DNA of 64,000 nt from Bradyrhizobium sp. Ce-3 (GCF_022835695.1 NZ_BQUV01000006.1:310001-374000), one strand, 5' to 3'. Numbered from the stretch's first letter, positions 8,081 to 17,861 are shown. Translations and numbers: made by a program. The notes: a model not told the origin generated them from the sequence alone.

Positions 8081-8716
8081 TCAGCCCGCCAATCCGGGCA
8101 ATTCGCTCCGAAGGCCCGTCATTATGAAGTTCACGCCTATCGCCGCTACGATGAGCGCCATGATGCGTGTTATGACGTTAATTCCGGTCTTTCCCAGGAA
8201 CCGCTCAATCGCCGCTGCCGTCCAGAGTGTCACCCCGATCAGGAATGTTGCACTGATCGACGCCGCGGCAAGCAGCGCCTTCGATAGCCAGCCCGGATTA
8301 TCATTGGAGAGGGTGATGATGATGCTCACTTCGGCTGGGCCGACCAGTAACGGGAATGCAAACGGCGTTATCGCCATTCCATGAATATCTACCTCACGGC
8401 TGTCCACTCCGCTGGGTGATTGTATGAATTTCCCATACTGGGCCTGAAACATCTCGAGCGCGATGACCAGCGCGAGTAACCCGCCCGCGATACGGAAGTC
8501 GTTGAGGCCGACGTTGAAAAAACCCAGGATCTCCTTGCCGAGCACGGCGGCCCCCACGAAGAAAACCGCGACCGCCGTGCAGGCCAAAACAATAATGCGA
8601 TGGATATTCGCGCTTCCGGCTTGCCGCGTGATCGCCAGAAAGATTGGAATCGCTCCGACCGGATTCGTCAGCGCGTAGAGCAGCATTGTGATCCCGATGA
8701 ACTGATTCCAAAGCAT
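8081..8716 (-). CDS. MarC family inner-membrane protein
   Basis: The 211-residue protein has six hydrophobic spans and the MarC/UPF0056 hallmarks: LLYALTNPVGAIPIFLAI near the N-terminus and AITPFAFPLLVGPAEVSIIITL near the middle (the paired NPxG and PLLxGPG-type re-entrant motifs, here with PAE in place of the usual PG). The length is normal for the family. MarC proteins are inner-membrane proteins of unknown transport function; a link with multiple antibiotic resistance has been withdrawn in the literature. It stands alone, followed by small unknown genes upstream on the same strand. Confidence 0.9.
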   Translation of the reverse strand: MLWNQFIGITMLLYALTNPVGAIPIFLAITRQAGSANIHRIIVLACTAVAVFFVGAAVLGKEILGFFNVGLNDFRIAGGLLALVIALEMFQAQYGKFIQSPSGVDSREVDIHGMAITPFAFPLLVGPAEVSIIITLSNDNPGWLSKALLAAASISATFLIGVTLWTAAAIERFLGKTGINVITRIMALIVAAIGVNFIMTGLRSELPGLAG

Positions 8717-8755
8717 GGTCGTGGTCTACCGAGGACAGCGGCTGCTCTGCAGTCC

Positions 8756-8977
8756 TCAATCCTTTTCGATGGCAATCTGCGACTCAGCCGCGAGGCCGGC
8801 CAGTGATCTCATCATCGTACGACGCAACGCCTCGTCTGAAACGTCGGCGGATTTCCACACGATGATGCGTGGCGCCTCGCTACGACCGGCCCAAACCAGA
8901 CTGTATTTTCGGATCAAGCCGCCCGACTTGATGCTTTCAAGTGCCTCAGTGAGTAAATCGTGAAGCTGCGCCGTCAT
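8756..8977 (-). CDS. Hypothetical protein, 73 aa
   Basis: The start is placed at ATG 8977 (MTAQLHDLLTEALESIKSGGLIRKYSLVWAG); an extension to 8995 is possible. The sequence has an alpha-beta-beta-alpha look (RIIVWKSADVSDEALRRTMMRSLAGLAAE), like many short regulators, but no family is recognised. Good codon use and a same-strand neighbour (marC, 39 bases downstream) support it. Confidence 0.5.
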   Translation of the reverse strand: MTAQLHDLLTEALESIKSGGLIRKYSLVWAGRSEAPRIIVWKSADVSDEALRRTMMRSLAGLAAESQIAIEKD

Positions 8978-9018
8978 GACGAGATCTCTGGCCAAACGCC
9001 CGACATCAGCACTCCAGG

Positions 9019-9219
9019 TCAGTCGATTCCAATCCGCAACATCGCGCGGGCGAGTTCGAGTTCACTGATTGCCTGGCGCAGTGCCCTGCGGGCCGTGCTC
9101 TTGTCACCGTTCGCACAGGCTGCGCTCAGCTCGGCAAGGTACTGGCGAGCCGCCTCAGCGTGCGCCACAAGATCTCCGGCACCTGCAAAACTCGATCCCC
9201 GTTTCGTGTCCACAGTCAA
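9019..9219 (-). CDS. Hypothetical helical protein, 66 aa
   Basis: A short frame rich in Ala and Glu (LVAHAEAARQYLAELSAACANGDKSTARRALRQAISELELARAML) that would fold as two or three amphipathic helices. It lies on the same strand as the two genes downstream. Family unknown. Confidence 0.45.
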   Translation of the reverse strand: MTVDTKRGSSFAGAGDLVAHAEAARQYLAELSAACANGDKSTARRALRQAISELELARAMLRIGID

Positions 9220-9533
9220 TTGCCTCCGACCGAATATCCGTCAGCAATGTGAAGCTTGCTCACAAAAGACGATAGGAGCAAACTCGGGTTTTTCAAGGTT
9301 TCTCGGAAAGGGGTTAGCCTGGAGAGCTTGTCGCGGCACGAGAGCGTCTGGCTGTCAGGTCATCAATCGCAATGGCACGGCTGCCGTGCCAGCGCCGCAC
9401 GGGTACGCCCGCCAACTCTGTGTTCGGATTCGTGAGAGTCAGCGAGTGCCACATCCTGCATGACGTCCCAACCTCGTGTGGGATGACGACGCCCTTGTGA
9501 CGGAAGTCCTGAGAACCGGTTCGCGCTCGACGT
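9220..9533. other. Intergenic stretch, nothing recognised
   Basis: No gene, repeat or strong hairpin seen. Confidence 0.35.
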
Positions 9534-9989
9534 TCAAGCAGTGCTCGATTGCAAGCCTCTTGAGATCACCGAAACCGAAATCTTCGGAAAGGGCATCAGC
9601 CGGCGAGTAATGGTTCGTGGAGCTGCCCTCCTATGCTTTTCAGACTTCCGTCGCGGATCCGGCGCTGCTGGGCCTTCGGGTAAGCCATGACGCGAGACCA
9701 ACTCGGGTTCTTGGTCACATGCTGGACGATCCAGAAGCATGTACTGCAACCCCTGTCCGCGAGCGTAGGCGATCGCCGCCGCTGCTGAGGGAAATGAGAG
9801 CTCGAGTAGGGCGAGCGGATCATCGTCTTCCGTCCAACCCATCAATGGCTCGATCCTCAGCGGCGTGCGACGCTCAAACTTAAGTTTCCATTCTTCTTTC
9901 CGCGGCGCTGAAGTCATGACTGAAGGCGCCACCTTGTATATGACGGCTTGAGCATCAGCTGGAAATGTAGATCGGGTATTGGCCGGCAT
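9534..9989 (-). CDS. NDUFS4-like (complex I accessory subunit) domain protein
   Basis: Residues about 12-90 read AQAVIYKVAPSVMTSAPRK, EEWKLKFE, LRIEPLMGWTEDDDP and AIAYARGQGLQYMLLD, which matches the ETC complex I subunit (NDUFS4, 18-kDa) fold: A-x-IY, the WxLxFE strand, the hallmark EPLMGWT and the AIAYAxxxG helix. True bacterial NDUFS4 proteins are about 100 residues. Here the last 60 residues are Arg/Pro-rich and unlike the family, and another frame in the same place also looks coding (VTKNPSWSRVMAYPKAQQR), so the 3' end may be frameshifted. It is far from any nuo operon, so it is probably an orphan paralogue. Confidence 0.7.
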   Translation of the reverse strand: MPANTRSTFPADAQAVIYKVAPSVMTSAPRKEEWKLKFERRTPLRIEPLMGWTEDDDPLALLELSFPSAAAAIAYARGQGLQYMLLDRPACDQEPELVSRHGLPEGPAAPDPRRKSEKHRRAAPRTITRRLMPFPKISVSVISRGLQSSTA

Positions 9990-10393
9990 CTCCGCCTCCG
10001 CTGGTAGTGTTGAGTTGCCTAATTCACATTCGTTGGTCTCCGTTTTTCTTCATGCGGCAGCGCGGCACGATGGCCACTAACGACACCGGGCGAGCATTTT
10101 GCTCGGGTCATGCTCGCAAACGCGGTGACTGCAGCCGAGCAGTTACGTGTTTGTGCCGAGCCAACTTAGAAGCGACCTTTGACGTTTCAAGTCCCTTGCT
10201 ATCTCTTGCGGACGCGGCGTGTGCCATCCCATCTACTTGCCGTCTCTGTGGAAAGTCATGCGTGGAGCGATTGCATCGCAAGGAGTAACGACGGCGCCCC
10301 CTTAGTGTTCATAGCGCGGCCATAAGCGACAGCTCCGGGAGTGCACCAAACGAGCAACGCGTCAGGTCCTACGAGCAAGCTTACATACGGAGG
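9990..10393. other. Intergenic stretch, nothing recognised
   Basis: The open frame across 10007-10288 has cysteine-rich, shifting composition and no family signal. No gene is called. Confidence 0.35.
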
Positions 10394-10610
10394 ATGAAAC
10401 GCGAATTGCACCGGTTGCTCCGTTGTTCGGGAGCGTGCCGCCGCGGCTTTACGGCGGGAGGGAGGGCGTCGTGCATTGCCTAACCGAGGAGGGACATCAC
10501 GTTACGCTGTTTGCAAGCGGTGGTTCCATTAGCTCCGTTGAACCGGTCATGTGCACGCCACGTGCCTTTCGCCCCGCCCCGGGTTGGTCCGGTCACAAAC
10601 GAATTAACGG
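10394..10610 (+). pseudogene. Glycosyltransferase family 4, N-terminal fragment
   Basis: After an ATG at 10394 and an immediate frame change the plus strand reads RIAPVAPLFGSVPPRLYGG, VVHCLTEEGHHVTLFASGGS and CTPRAF. This is the opening of a GT4 glycosyltransferase (usual text: M-K-I-A-x-V-A-P-L, PPRxYGGTE, LxxxGHDVTLFASGDS). It breaks off after about 65 residues, and part of the helix before GH is deleted. The pieces of the rest of such a gene lie on the minus strand at 1499-2095. Confidence 0.75.
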
Positions 10611-10675
10611 AAATCCCGTGGCACGAGACCGGAGCGGCGGGCAATCCGTCCGTCAATGGCGTCTTACAAGCTTAA

Positions 10676-10705
10676 TGAACGAACGGGGCCCTCGGGGCGG
10701 CCCCG
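10676..10705 (-). terminator. Terminator-like hairpin
   Basis: CGGGGCC/GGCCCCG stem (10684-10690 with 10699-10705), followed on the minus strand by TTCGTTCATT, 13 bases after the stop of the secreted His/Trp-rich protein gene. Confidence 0.6.
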
Positions 10706-10717
10706 CTGTCCTCGTCC

Positions 10718-10987
10718 TCACCACCAATGATGCCAATGCCAGCGGCGATGCCACCACGGCGGGCCCACGTAGAAGCGCGGCGGCGGAGGCGGATAATAGA
10801 CGTAGGCGCCATACAAGTTCGGGCGCCACCAGCATCGTCCCCACGGGTTGCAGATCCAGCGAACTTGCTCAACATTGGGGTCGACCTTAGATGTATGCTG
10901 CGCTCGCGGCAGACCATTCGGCATGGCCACGGCGCTCGACGTGAAAGCCAAAGCCGCAAGGGCCGTCAGAGCTGCTTTTCCCTTCAT
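10718..10987 (-). CDS. Secreted Trp/His/Pro-rich small protein, 89 aa
   Basis: ATG 10987 follows AAGGAGGATCCA. Residues 1-20 form a signal peptide (MKGKAALTALAALAFTSSAVA). The mature protein has RWICNPWGRCWWRPN, then a proline/tyrosine run and a C-terminus of almost only Trp, His and Arg (WWHRRWHWHHWW). Such NPWGRCWWRP proteins are common in Bradyrhizobium and related genera. The two cysteines may pair, and the His-rich tail may bind metal (inference). A terminator follows. Confidence 0.8.
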   Translation of the reverse strand: MKGKAALTALAALAFTSSAVAMPNGLPRAQHTSKVDPNVEQVRWICNPWGRCWWRPNLYGAYVYYPPPPPRFYVGPPWWHRRWHWHHWW

Positions 10988-11125
10988 TGGATCCTCCTTA
11001 CCAAACAAAAAGCGTGAATAGGCTGCGCGATCGACGATGACACGCTTGCGCGCGTTATGTCGGGTGGCCGCAGACGTCGTGCGGCACCTATCCGCGCGAT
11101 GACGTCCTAGCGGTTGCAACGCGAG

Positions 11126-11386
11126 TCATCGAATTCCATCACCGGCTCGGAAAGAGCACCCCTTGCAGATATCAGGAATGAGCTCTTCAGCGCGGAAGTC
11201 CGGAGTGGCGCTGAACTGACGCTTGAGACCGGCTTTCCGGATCGGCGTCACCGGATCAGATGACTTCGCTTGAACCGCCGCAATGGACTGGACGTTACGC
11301 TTGGGCGGCGCCCGCTCCATTCCGGCGACCTGGCTTGTGCCGACCACCAGCATCGACAAGGCAAACGCTACGTAAAAGCCACGCAT
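11126..11386 (-). CDS. Small secreted protein, 86 aa
   Basis: ATG 11386 follows GGAGGGCGAACA. A hydrophobic signal segment (MRGFYVAFALSMLVVGTSQVAG) leads into a polar chain with a late CKGC motif (DICKGCSFRAGDG). The CxxC could bind metal or form a redox pair, but no thioredoxin fold is visible. Family unknown. The gene is 138 bases upstream of the Trp/His-rich secreted gene and on the same strand. Confidence 0.6.
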   Translation of the reverse strand: MRGFYVAFALSMLVVGTSQVAGMERAPPKRNVQSIAAVQAKSSDPVTPIRKAGLKRQFSATPDFRAEELIPDICKGCSFRAGDGIR

Positions 11387-11991
11387 TGTTCGCCCTCCAG
11401 TTCAAGTCCTGTTTCTCCAAGCCGAGAGCCTGGCGCGCCAATTTCTGAATGGGCCGGCGAACCAGCGAACAATTCGGTTGAAGCTTCGTTCGATGATTGC
11501 ACCCCAGTGGGGTGCAGACGGAAGATGATAGAGCTTCATAGCCACATTCTCCTGCAAGCAACGCGGTTATGCCGAAACGCCAGATCCTCGCGGCATTTGG
11601 CGTGCCGTTCCCTGCAATAGGGCCTTGGCGGCAATTGATTTAGATGAGCTGCTCGATCTTTCAAGAAGCTCCTGATCTTCGAGTCTATCGCTTCCGACCT
11701 GGTGGACCGCGGCCCACGATAGAGCGGCTTGCCCCTTCGGATTCGCCCCCACGGAGATGTTGGCTACAGGGGGGATGTGCTTGACTAGGGCCACCGTTGG
11801 GACGGTCTATCGGTACTTTCGTTGACGCCAGATGGCAATCAGGTCGGCCAGCAAGGCCGTGCGAGTGATCCATTGAAAGCCAACGTTTTTGCGGTTCGGA
11901 AAATAGCGGTCATCAGGGAAACGCAAAACTGGGTTCAACGCGATGCTCGGCACACTACGAGCCCGGATTGTCAAAAAGTTTTGGCCGACCT
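11387..11991. other. Intergenic stretch upstream of groES
   Basis: Several open frames overlap here on both strands but none has a ribosome site plus protein-like composition. The right edge carries the heat-shock promoter. No CIRCE repeat was found. Confidence 0.4.
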
Positions 11992-12019
11992 CTTGAATGG
12001 TCCTTCTACGATCCTAATT
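11992..12019 (+). promoter_or_regulatory. RpoH-like promoter of groESL
   Basis: CTTGAA (11992-11997), 15-base spacer, CCTAATT (12013-12019) continuing GGATTTT. It matches the -35, spacing and -10 region of the element at 7470-7497. It lies about 70 bases before groES. No inverted TTAGCACTC-type CIRCE element is present, so control is more likely by RpoH than by HrcA (inference). Confidence 0.7.
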
Positions 12020-12088
12020 GGATTTTCCGCCGGGGCTGGGATCCGGCCCCGGTCAAATTACATCGCTAGATTGCAAAGGAGGATGTGC

Positions 12089-12403
12089 ATGCATTTCCGT
12101 CCGCTGCACGACCGTGTGCTCGTGCGCCGCCTTGATGCCGAGGAGAAAACCGCCGGCGGCATCATCATTCCCGACACCGCGAAGGAGAAGCCGCAGGAAG
12201 GCGAAATCATCGCTGCGGGTCCCGGAGCGCGGAATGAACAGGGACAGCTGATCCCGCTCGATGTGAAGGCTGGAGACCGGGTCCTGTTCGGTAAATGGTC
12301 GGGGACGGAGGTGAGGATCGACGACCAGGATCTCTTGATCATGAAGGAGAGCGACCTTCTTGGTGTCGTCGAAGACAGCGGCAAGCTGAAGAAGGCGGCC
12401 TAA
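12089..12403 (+). CDS. groES: Co-chaperonin GroES
   Basis: Lid of the chaperonin cage. The 104-residue product begins [38 protein letters not shown], with the mobile loop ([16 protein letters not shown]) intact, and ends in the roof and core strands ([31 protein letters not shown]). The start is fixed by AAAGGAGGATGTGC. GroEL follows 48 bases later on the same strand. Rhizobia usually carry several groESL copies; this one has a heat-shock-type promoter. Confidence 0.98.
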   Translation: MHFRPLHDRVLVRRLDAEEKTAGGIIIPDTAKEKPQEGEIIAAGPGARNEQGQLIPLDVKAGDRVLFGKWSGTEVRIDDQDLLIMKESDLLGVVEDSGKLKKAA

Positions 12404-12421
12404 AGGCCGCTGGTAGGCTGA

Positions 12422-14074
<1,653 letters not shown>

Positions 14075-14080
14075 CTAGGT

Positions 14081-14110
14081 CGGTGCCCGGGCGTGGCGCC
14101 CCGGGCACCG
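14081..14110 (+). terminator. Hairpin after groEL
   Basis: Perfect 11-bp stem CGGTGCCCGGG (14081-14091) / CCCGGGCACCG (14100-14110), 6 bases after the stop. No T-run, but strong and well placed. Confidence 0.7.
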
Positions 14111-14263
14111 CTCGCTCAATGTAGCAGGGAGGTAGCAGATAACGAGCAAGAATCTCACGATGAGCATGCAGTTTCCAGCTGTGTTGCGTCGAGACGGAGC
14201 TGCGCTCGCCTCGAGCTTTCGCAACGATCGCGCTGACAGGTTTTCGAACGATAGGAGGATGAG

Positions 14264-14617
14264 ATGATCCTGGATCGAATCATTGGCTCCGCTCGTGCGG
14301 AGCATCGAAGCAACGGTTCCGCCGCACCCCGTACCACCCGTACGCTGCTGACGGGATTGCTCGCAGCCGTCCTGAGCCTACCGTCGCTCGCGGCGTGGGG
14401 AGCTGACAGCCCGCAACGGACAAATGGTCCACCGACAACGAAGGAGGACCTACTTCCGCTTCCGCCGATCCCATATTCCGGCTCGATGCCCTGGATGAGG
14501 TGGAGCACAACATCCCCGACAATGAGAATTGACACTCTCATAGTACCGAGCCTTGACCCATCGAGGGCTTTCGAGGTTTCGCCAGACTGCGTGCACGGAG
14601 AGCCGACGATCGGCTAA
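14264..14617 (+). CDS. Exported hypothetical protein, 117 aa
   Basis: ATG 14264 follows ATAGGAGGATGAG. After a basic stretch there is one hydrophobic segment (TLLTGLLAAVLSLPSLAAWGA), probably a late signal peptide, then a proline-rich chain with LLPLPPIPYSGSMPWMRW, a motif seen in other short rhizobial exported proteins. Function unknown. A strong hairpin ends the unit. Confidence 0.65.
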   Translation: MILDRIIGSARAEHRSNGSAAPRTTRTLLTGLLAAVLSLPSLAAWGADSPQRTNGPPTTKEDLLPLPPIPYSGSMPWMRWSTTSPTMRIDTLIVPSLDPSRAFEVSPDCVHGEPTIG

Positions 14618-14630
14618 CTCCTGCCCACAA

Positions 14631-14670
14631 TGCCCGGTGCGCACCGCGACATCGCGATGCTCACCGGGCA
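14631..14670 (+). terminator. Hairpin
   Basis: 9-bp stem TGCCCGGTG (14631-14639) / CACCGGGCA (14662-14670) with an inner CGCG/CGCG pair, 14 bases after the preceding stop. Confidence 0.6.
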
Positions 14671-14807
14671 GTGCCAATCACCCGTTGTAGGCTGGTCGGC
14701 CGCAGGTGCGAACCCCTCATCGCGCACGATCGCGAAGAGCCAGGCGGTTCCGTGGCCTGCAATACCATCCCCGCGGACGCGCCGGCTGGCATAATTGTCC
14801 GAGAGGA

Positions 14808-14975
14808 CTATGGAAGAACCTGTCGACCGGCGGCTTGATCGAGCGCGCCAGTAGATTGGTCTCCAATTGTGGTTGGCTCACACGATGAAGCGAGCCCTTC
14901 AAGCAATAAAGGCGCCCACGCTGCCGCGCCGAATAAATTTGCAAAAACGATAGCGATTACGACCTCGGTAATCAT
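14808..14975 (-). CDS. Possible small membrane protein, 55 aa
   Basis: From ATG 14975 the frame gives MITEVVIAIVFANLFGAAAWAPLLLEGLASS and a short polar tail. One hydrophobic span is clear. The ribosome site is weak, so this is a tentative call. Confidence 0.3.
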   Translation of the reverse strand: MITEVVIAIVFANLFGAAAWAPLLLEGLASSCEPTTIGDQSTGALDQAAGRQVLP

Positions 14976-15034
14976 GCCTGCGTCTCCGATGCGATGACCA
15001 GTCCAATAGCGCCGAGAGCTTGTGGGGCTGGATA

Positions 15035-15784
15035 TCAAGATCTCACGTAGCTTGGAAACTTGGCTTGCAGCGAGGGCTGTCCCTTCAGCCCGGCCGTCGA
15101 GCGTGCTTGGGTTTCGGCGATGCGGGCCTGGACCGCGCTCCTGATCAGCTCGACGGCACGCCCTTCGAGCTGCCGGATCCGCTCGCGCGAAACGCCGTGC
15201 TCCCGCGCCAGTTCGTCCAAGGTCTTCGGTTCATCGGCGAGCAGGCGCGCCTCGACGATGGCCCGCTGGCGCGCTGACAATGTGTTGAGTGCTTCCGTCA
15301 GCGCGACCTGTCGCCGATGATAGTCATCGATCTCGCTGAGGCGGCTTTCCGGATCTGGGGTAGGATCTATCAAGCGGTCCTGCCATTCTTCTGTTGCCTC
15401 CGCATCGCCAATCGCAACATTCAACGAATAATCACCGCGCAATCGACGATTCATTTCAATAACGTCAGGCGGGCTCACCTTGAGCTGCTTGGAGATGTAA
15501 TTGACCTGCTCTGGTCTCAAATCACCTTCGTCGGCGGCGGCAATTCTGGTCTTGAGCTGCCTTAGCTTGAAGAACAGCTTTTTTTGCGCGGGCGTGGTGC
15601 CCATTCGCACAAGCGACCACGATCTCAGGATGTATTCCTGGACCGACGCCTTGATCCACCACATGGCATAAGTGGCCAGCCGAAAACCCCTCTCGGGCTC
15701 AAAGCGCTTGACGGCTTGCATCAAGCCGAGATTGGCCTCCGAAACGATGTCGGCAATTGGCAAGCCGTAATGGCGGTAACTCAT
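15035..15784 (-). CDS. rpoH: RpoH-type sigma factor, C-terminal part (regions 2.1 to 4.2)
   Basis: Reads as residues about 70 to the end of a sigma-32: MSYRHYGLPIADIVSEANLGLMQAVKRFEPERGFRLATYAMWWIKASVQEYILRSW (region 2), AQKKLFFKLRQLK (the RpoH box) and the region 4 helix-turn-helix LDELAREHGVSRERIRQLEGRAVELIR. Sigma-32 directs RNA polymerase to heat-shock promoters, and promoters of that look occur in this window. Its ATG overlaps the TGA of the upstream frame (ATGA at 15784-15781), where the family text would continue without break. It is therefore either the 3' part of a frameshifted gene or a translationally coupled second polypeptide. Confidence 0.85.
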   Translation of the reverse strand: MSYRHYGLPIADIVSEANLGLMQAVKRFEPERGFRLATYAMWWIKASVQEYILRSWSLVRMGTTPAQKKLFFKLRQLKTRIAAADEGDLRPEQVNYISKQLKVSPPDVIEMNRRLRGDYSLNVAIGDAEATEEWQDRLIDPTPDPESRLSEIDDYHRRQVALTEALNTLSARQRAIVEARLLADEPKTLDELAREHGVSRERIRQLEGRAVELIRSAVQARIAETQARSTAGLKGQPSLQAKFPSYVRS

Positions 15785-15978
15785 TGCGATCTTGCAGCCA
15801 GACGCAGGTGGCTTGTCACGAGGCGGTATGCCGCCTGCCGATCACCGTGATCTCGCCAGCTCCTTGCGTAAGCGACCTCTTCGGAAGCTTCAAGAAGGGG
15901 GAATTTTCGAATCTCAGTTAGGTACCGAGAGAGCCCGTCCCTCGAGGATAGGGAGGGCAGCGCAGCGATACTAGGCAT
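15781..15978 (-). CDS. rpoH: RpoH-type sigma factor, N-terminal part, ends in frameshift
   Basis: The start is ATG 15978 (AAAGGAGCGAGCATC ahead). It gives MPSIAALPSLSSRDGLSRYLTEIRKFPLLEASEEVAYA and AAYRLVTSHLRLAARSQ, then TGA. This is region 1.1-1.2 and the start of region 2 of sigma-32. The expected continuation is LxxKIAMSYRHYG; restoring one base in CTGGCTGCAAGATCGC gives it exactly, so a single-base deletion explains the stop. Without the second frame this part has no promoter-binding region. Confidence 0.8.
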   Translation of the reverse strand: MPSIAALPSLSSRDGLSRYLTEIRKFPLLEASEEVAYARSWRDHGDRQAAYRLVTSHLRLAARSQ

Positions 15979-16539
15979 GATGCTCGCTCCTTTCTGTTCC
16001 TTCCGACCACGCATGCATCAAGCAGATAAAACTCAACTTAGGGTTTCGCCTACTCGACGTGAGAACATATTCTAACCCGCGATGTGAGTGTCGAAGGCGC
16101 TGCCTCATGCGATCCGGCCGATGTCCAAGCATAGCTTTGAAAGAGCTGGCCCGGCGAAAGCGGTACTGATGTCGCGCGAGATCGCGCCAGAAATGTCGAC
16201 ACGTCTCATTCCAAGTCAACAGCCGGGAAGTGTCTCGTAGACCCATTCAGACGTTGATTAAAACGGTGATGGTGAGGTTTTGTTTCCAGTGGACCAGGTG
16301 CGCTGCCGGTGGCACGTTTATCTGCGGCATCTGCAGGGCCGATCTTCGCCGCGAAGGATCGCTCGAACTTGCCGGCATGCAGGGCCACCACGTCCGACGT
16401 GCCGATGCCAGATACCGCATTGCAGCAAGTCCAGAGAGGGCGAGCTGCCGCGCAGCTCCGCGATGCTTCCGCTCGTTCACCATTGGCACCATTGGCGGGC
16501 CGGATCGACGGCGGATCGCAATTTTTTCTCGGAACGGCT
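15979..16539. other. Divergent intergenic region between rpoH and hspA
   Basis: About 560 bases without a supported gene. It should hold the promoter of the sigma-factor gene (minus strand) and upstream sequence of the hspA-like gene (plus strand). Long frames here lack ribosome sites. Confidence 0.4.
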
Positions 16540-16566
16540 CTTGACGCCGTAACTCTGCTGCATAAT
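16540..16566 (+). promoter_or_regulatory. Candidate promoter of hspA-like gene
   Basis: CTTGAC (16540-16545), 15-base spacer, CATAAT (16561-16566). The layout equals the two RpoH-like elements at 7470 and 11992. Read instead as TTGACG/CATAAT the spacing is 14, short for a housekeeping promoter. Confidence 0.55.
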
Positions 16567-16570
16567 TTTT

Positions 16571-16689
16571 GCCGCGCCAGCCCCGCTTAGCGGGGCGGTG
16601 TCTGGGCGCCCATGCGGGCCCAGGCGAGACGGGCGCCGGTTGTGTCCCGGTGCCGTTCATATCCATCTTGCTCTCTGGAGGATTTGGCT
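16571..16689 (+). promoter_or_regulatory. ROSE-type RNA thermometer
   Basis: The leader folds into GCCCCGC-TTA-GCGGGGC, CTGGGC/GCCCAG and CGGGCGCCGG/CCCGGTGCCG hairpins, and ends ATCCATCTTGCTCTCTGGAGGATTTGG before the ATG, where TTGCTCTCTGG can mask the GGAGGA ribosome site. This order of hairpins and the conserved 3' block match the ROSE element described upstream of hspA in Bradyrhizobium. It should block translation at normal temperature and open on heat. Confidence 0.9.
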
Positions 16690-17145
16690 ATGCGCACATA
16701 CGACTTCTCCCCTCTCTTCCGCTCGACGATCGGCTTCGACCGTCTTTTCGATCTTGCCGAAATGGCCAACCGGGCCGGTGGCGACGACAACTATCCCCCC
16801 TACAATATCGAACGGCTGGCCGAAGACCGCTATCAGATTGCGCTTGCGGTCGCAGGCTTCGCACCTGACGAGATTTCGGTGACGGCCGAGCAGAACGTCC
16901 TCACGATCGAAAGCAACAAGCCCGAAAAGGCCGAGCGCGAATACCTCTACCAGGGGATCTCGACCCGGAGGTTCAAGCGGCAGTTCAGCCTGGCCGACTA
17001 CGTTCAGGTAAAGGGCGCTGCATTTGACAACGGGCTCCTCAAGATTGAGCTTGCGCGCGAGATTCCCGAGGCCATGAAGCCGCGGCGGATCGCGATCAAC
17101 GCAGCGTCGACGAAGGCGCACCGACAGCTCGAATCCGCGGCCTGA
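16690..17145 (+). CDS. hspA: Small heat-shock protein HspA-like
   Basis: 151-residue class A Hsp20 of rhizobial type: MRTYDFSPLFRSTIGFDRLFDLAE, NYPPYNIERLAEDRYQIALAVAGFAPDEISVTAEQNVLTIE, FDNGLLKIELAREIPEAMKPRRIAI. Close paralogue of the gene at 6886-7335, with the same ROSE leader. It is a cytoplasmic holdase. A perfect hairpin follows the stop, so it is likely a single-gene heat-shock unit. The symbol is by resemblance only. Confidence 0.95.
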   Translation: MRTYDFSPLFRSTIGFDRLFDLAEMANRAGGDDNYPPYNIERLAEDRYQIALAVAGFAPDEISVTAEQNVLTIESNKPEKAEREYLYQGISTRRFKRQFSLADYVQVKGAAFDNGLLKIELAREIPEAMKPRRIAINAASTKAHRQLESAA

Positions 17146-17157
17146 CCCAGCGCAGCT

Positions 17158-17179
17158 GCGTGCCGGAAGTCCGGCACGC
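17158..17179 (+). terminator. Hairpin after hspA-like gene
   Basis: Perfect 9-bp stem GCGTGCCGG (17158-17166) / CCGGCACGC (17171-17179) with AAGT loop, 12 bases past the stop. Confidence 0.7.
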
Positions 17180-17219
17180 GGCCTTAAACATCGATATCGT
17201 CTACAGAACGGAGGCAACC

Positions 17220-17534
17220 ATGCGGCCGACGACCGCGTATACAAATCTGCACGCTCTGAAGTCATTGATCCCAAACGAGCGACGGTTCGAACGTCCACGG
17301 GATGTATTCTCGGACTCGTTCCATGGCCGAGAAGCGGGCCATTCTGGCGTCCCGGGGTTCCGCGCCCGCTGCCGTTCCATCCAATCTTGCATTGCGCGTG
17401 CCGAAGGGACTTTTAGCGTCCCTTGGCGTCGGTGTGACCTCGGCTGCACTTCGCAGTCTGGACGGCGGCCCACGTCAACCGCCGGCAGGAAACCAGCGCG
17501 CCTGCGGTCGACGGCCCGTCCTCTTGTCGCGTAG
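17220..17534 (+). pseudogene. Frameshifted small conserved rhizobial gene
   Basis: From ATG 17220 (ACGGAGGCAACC ahead) the text is MRPTTAYTNLHALKSLIPNERRFERPRDVF. It then jumps frame to SMAEKRAILASRGSAPAAVPSNLALRVPKGL and LDGGPRQPPAG, then returns to GRKPARLRSTARPLVA. Joined, these give the well-known rhizobial short protein with LSLAEKRAILASWASDA and a GGxP-RLRS-ARPL tail. At least two indels break it. It matches the N-terminal module of the protein at 5678-6211. Confidence 0.7.
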
Positions 17535-17543
17535 GAGAGTGCG

Positions 17544-17861
17544 ATGACCGACATCAAGCTGCCCAAACAAGTCGTCGACAGGATTGAAGCCCGCTGGACC
17601 TCAAGATACGGCCCAGAGGAGAAGCGACGCTCCGGATTGATCGACCGGCGGCTCGAGCAACTTCGAGCGCACCGTAACAACATCTGGCGTTATCGGCGGC
17701 TACTGAAAACCCAACTTTCCGAGTTGGAGCGTCAATTCATCGAAAGACGCCTCGCCGAGGAGCTTGAAGCCGTAGAACGCGTGGCGTCTGACGTACCCCC
17801 CATCGGGACGTGCCTGACGTCAATCCCAGCCGCCGGAACATCGGGAGAAAGCCACCCATGA
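17544..17861 (+). CDS. Basic helical hypothetical protein, 105 aa
   Basis: ATG 17544 follows GTAGGAGAGTGCG. It contains RYRRLLKTQLSELERQFIERRLAEELEAVE, near-identical in pattern to the C-terminal module of the protein at 5678-6211. Highly charged and helical. It directly follows the broken N-terminal-module gene and overlaps the next small gene by an ATGA, so it belongs to a small operon. Function unknown. Confidence 0.65.
   Translation: MTDIKLPKQVVDRIEARWTSRYGPEEKRRSGLIDRRLEQLRAHRNNIWRYRRLLKTQLSELERQFIERRLAEELEAVERVASDVPPIGTCLTSIPAAGTSGESHP

Noticed and set aside
12020-12088. CIRCE element before groES
   Set aside because: No TTAGCACTC-N9-GAGTGCTAA or near match; only a GC-rich hairpin GGGGCTGGGATCCGGCCCC is seen.
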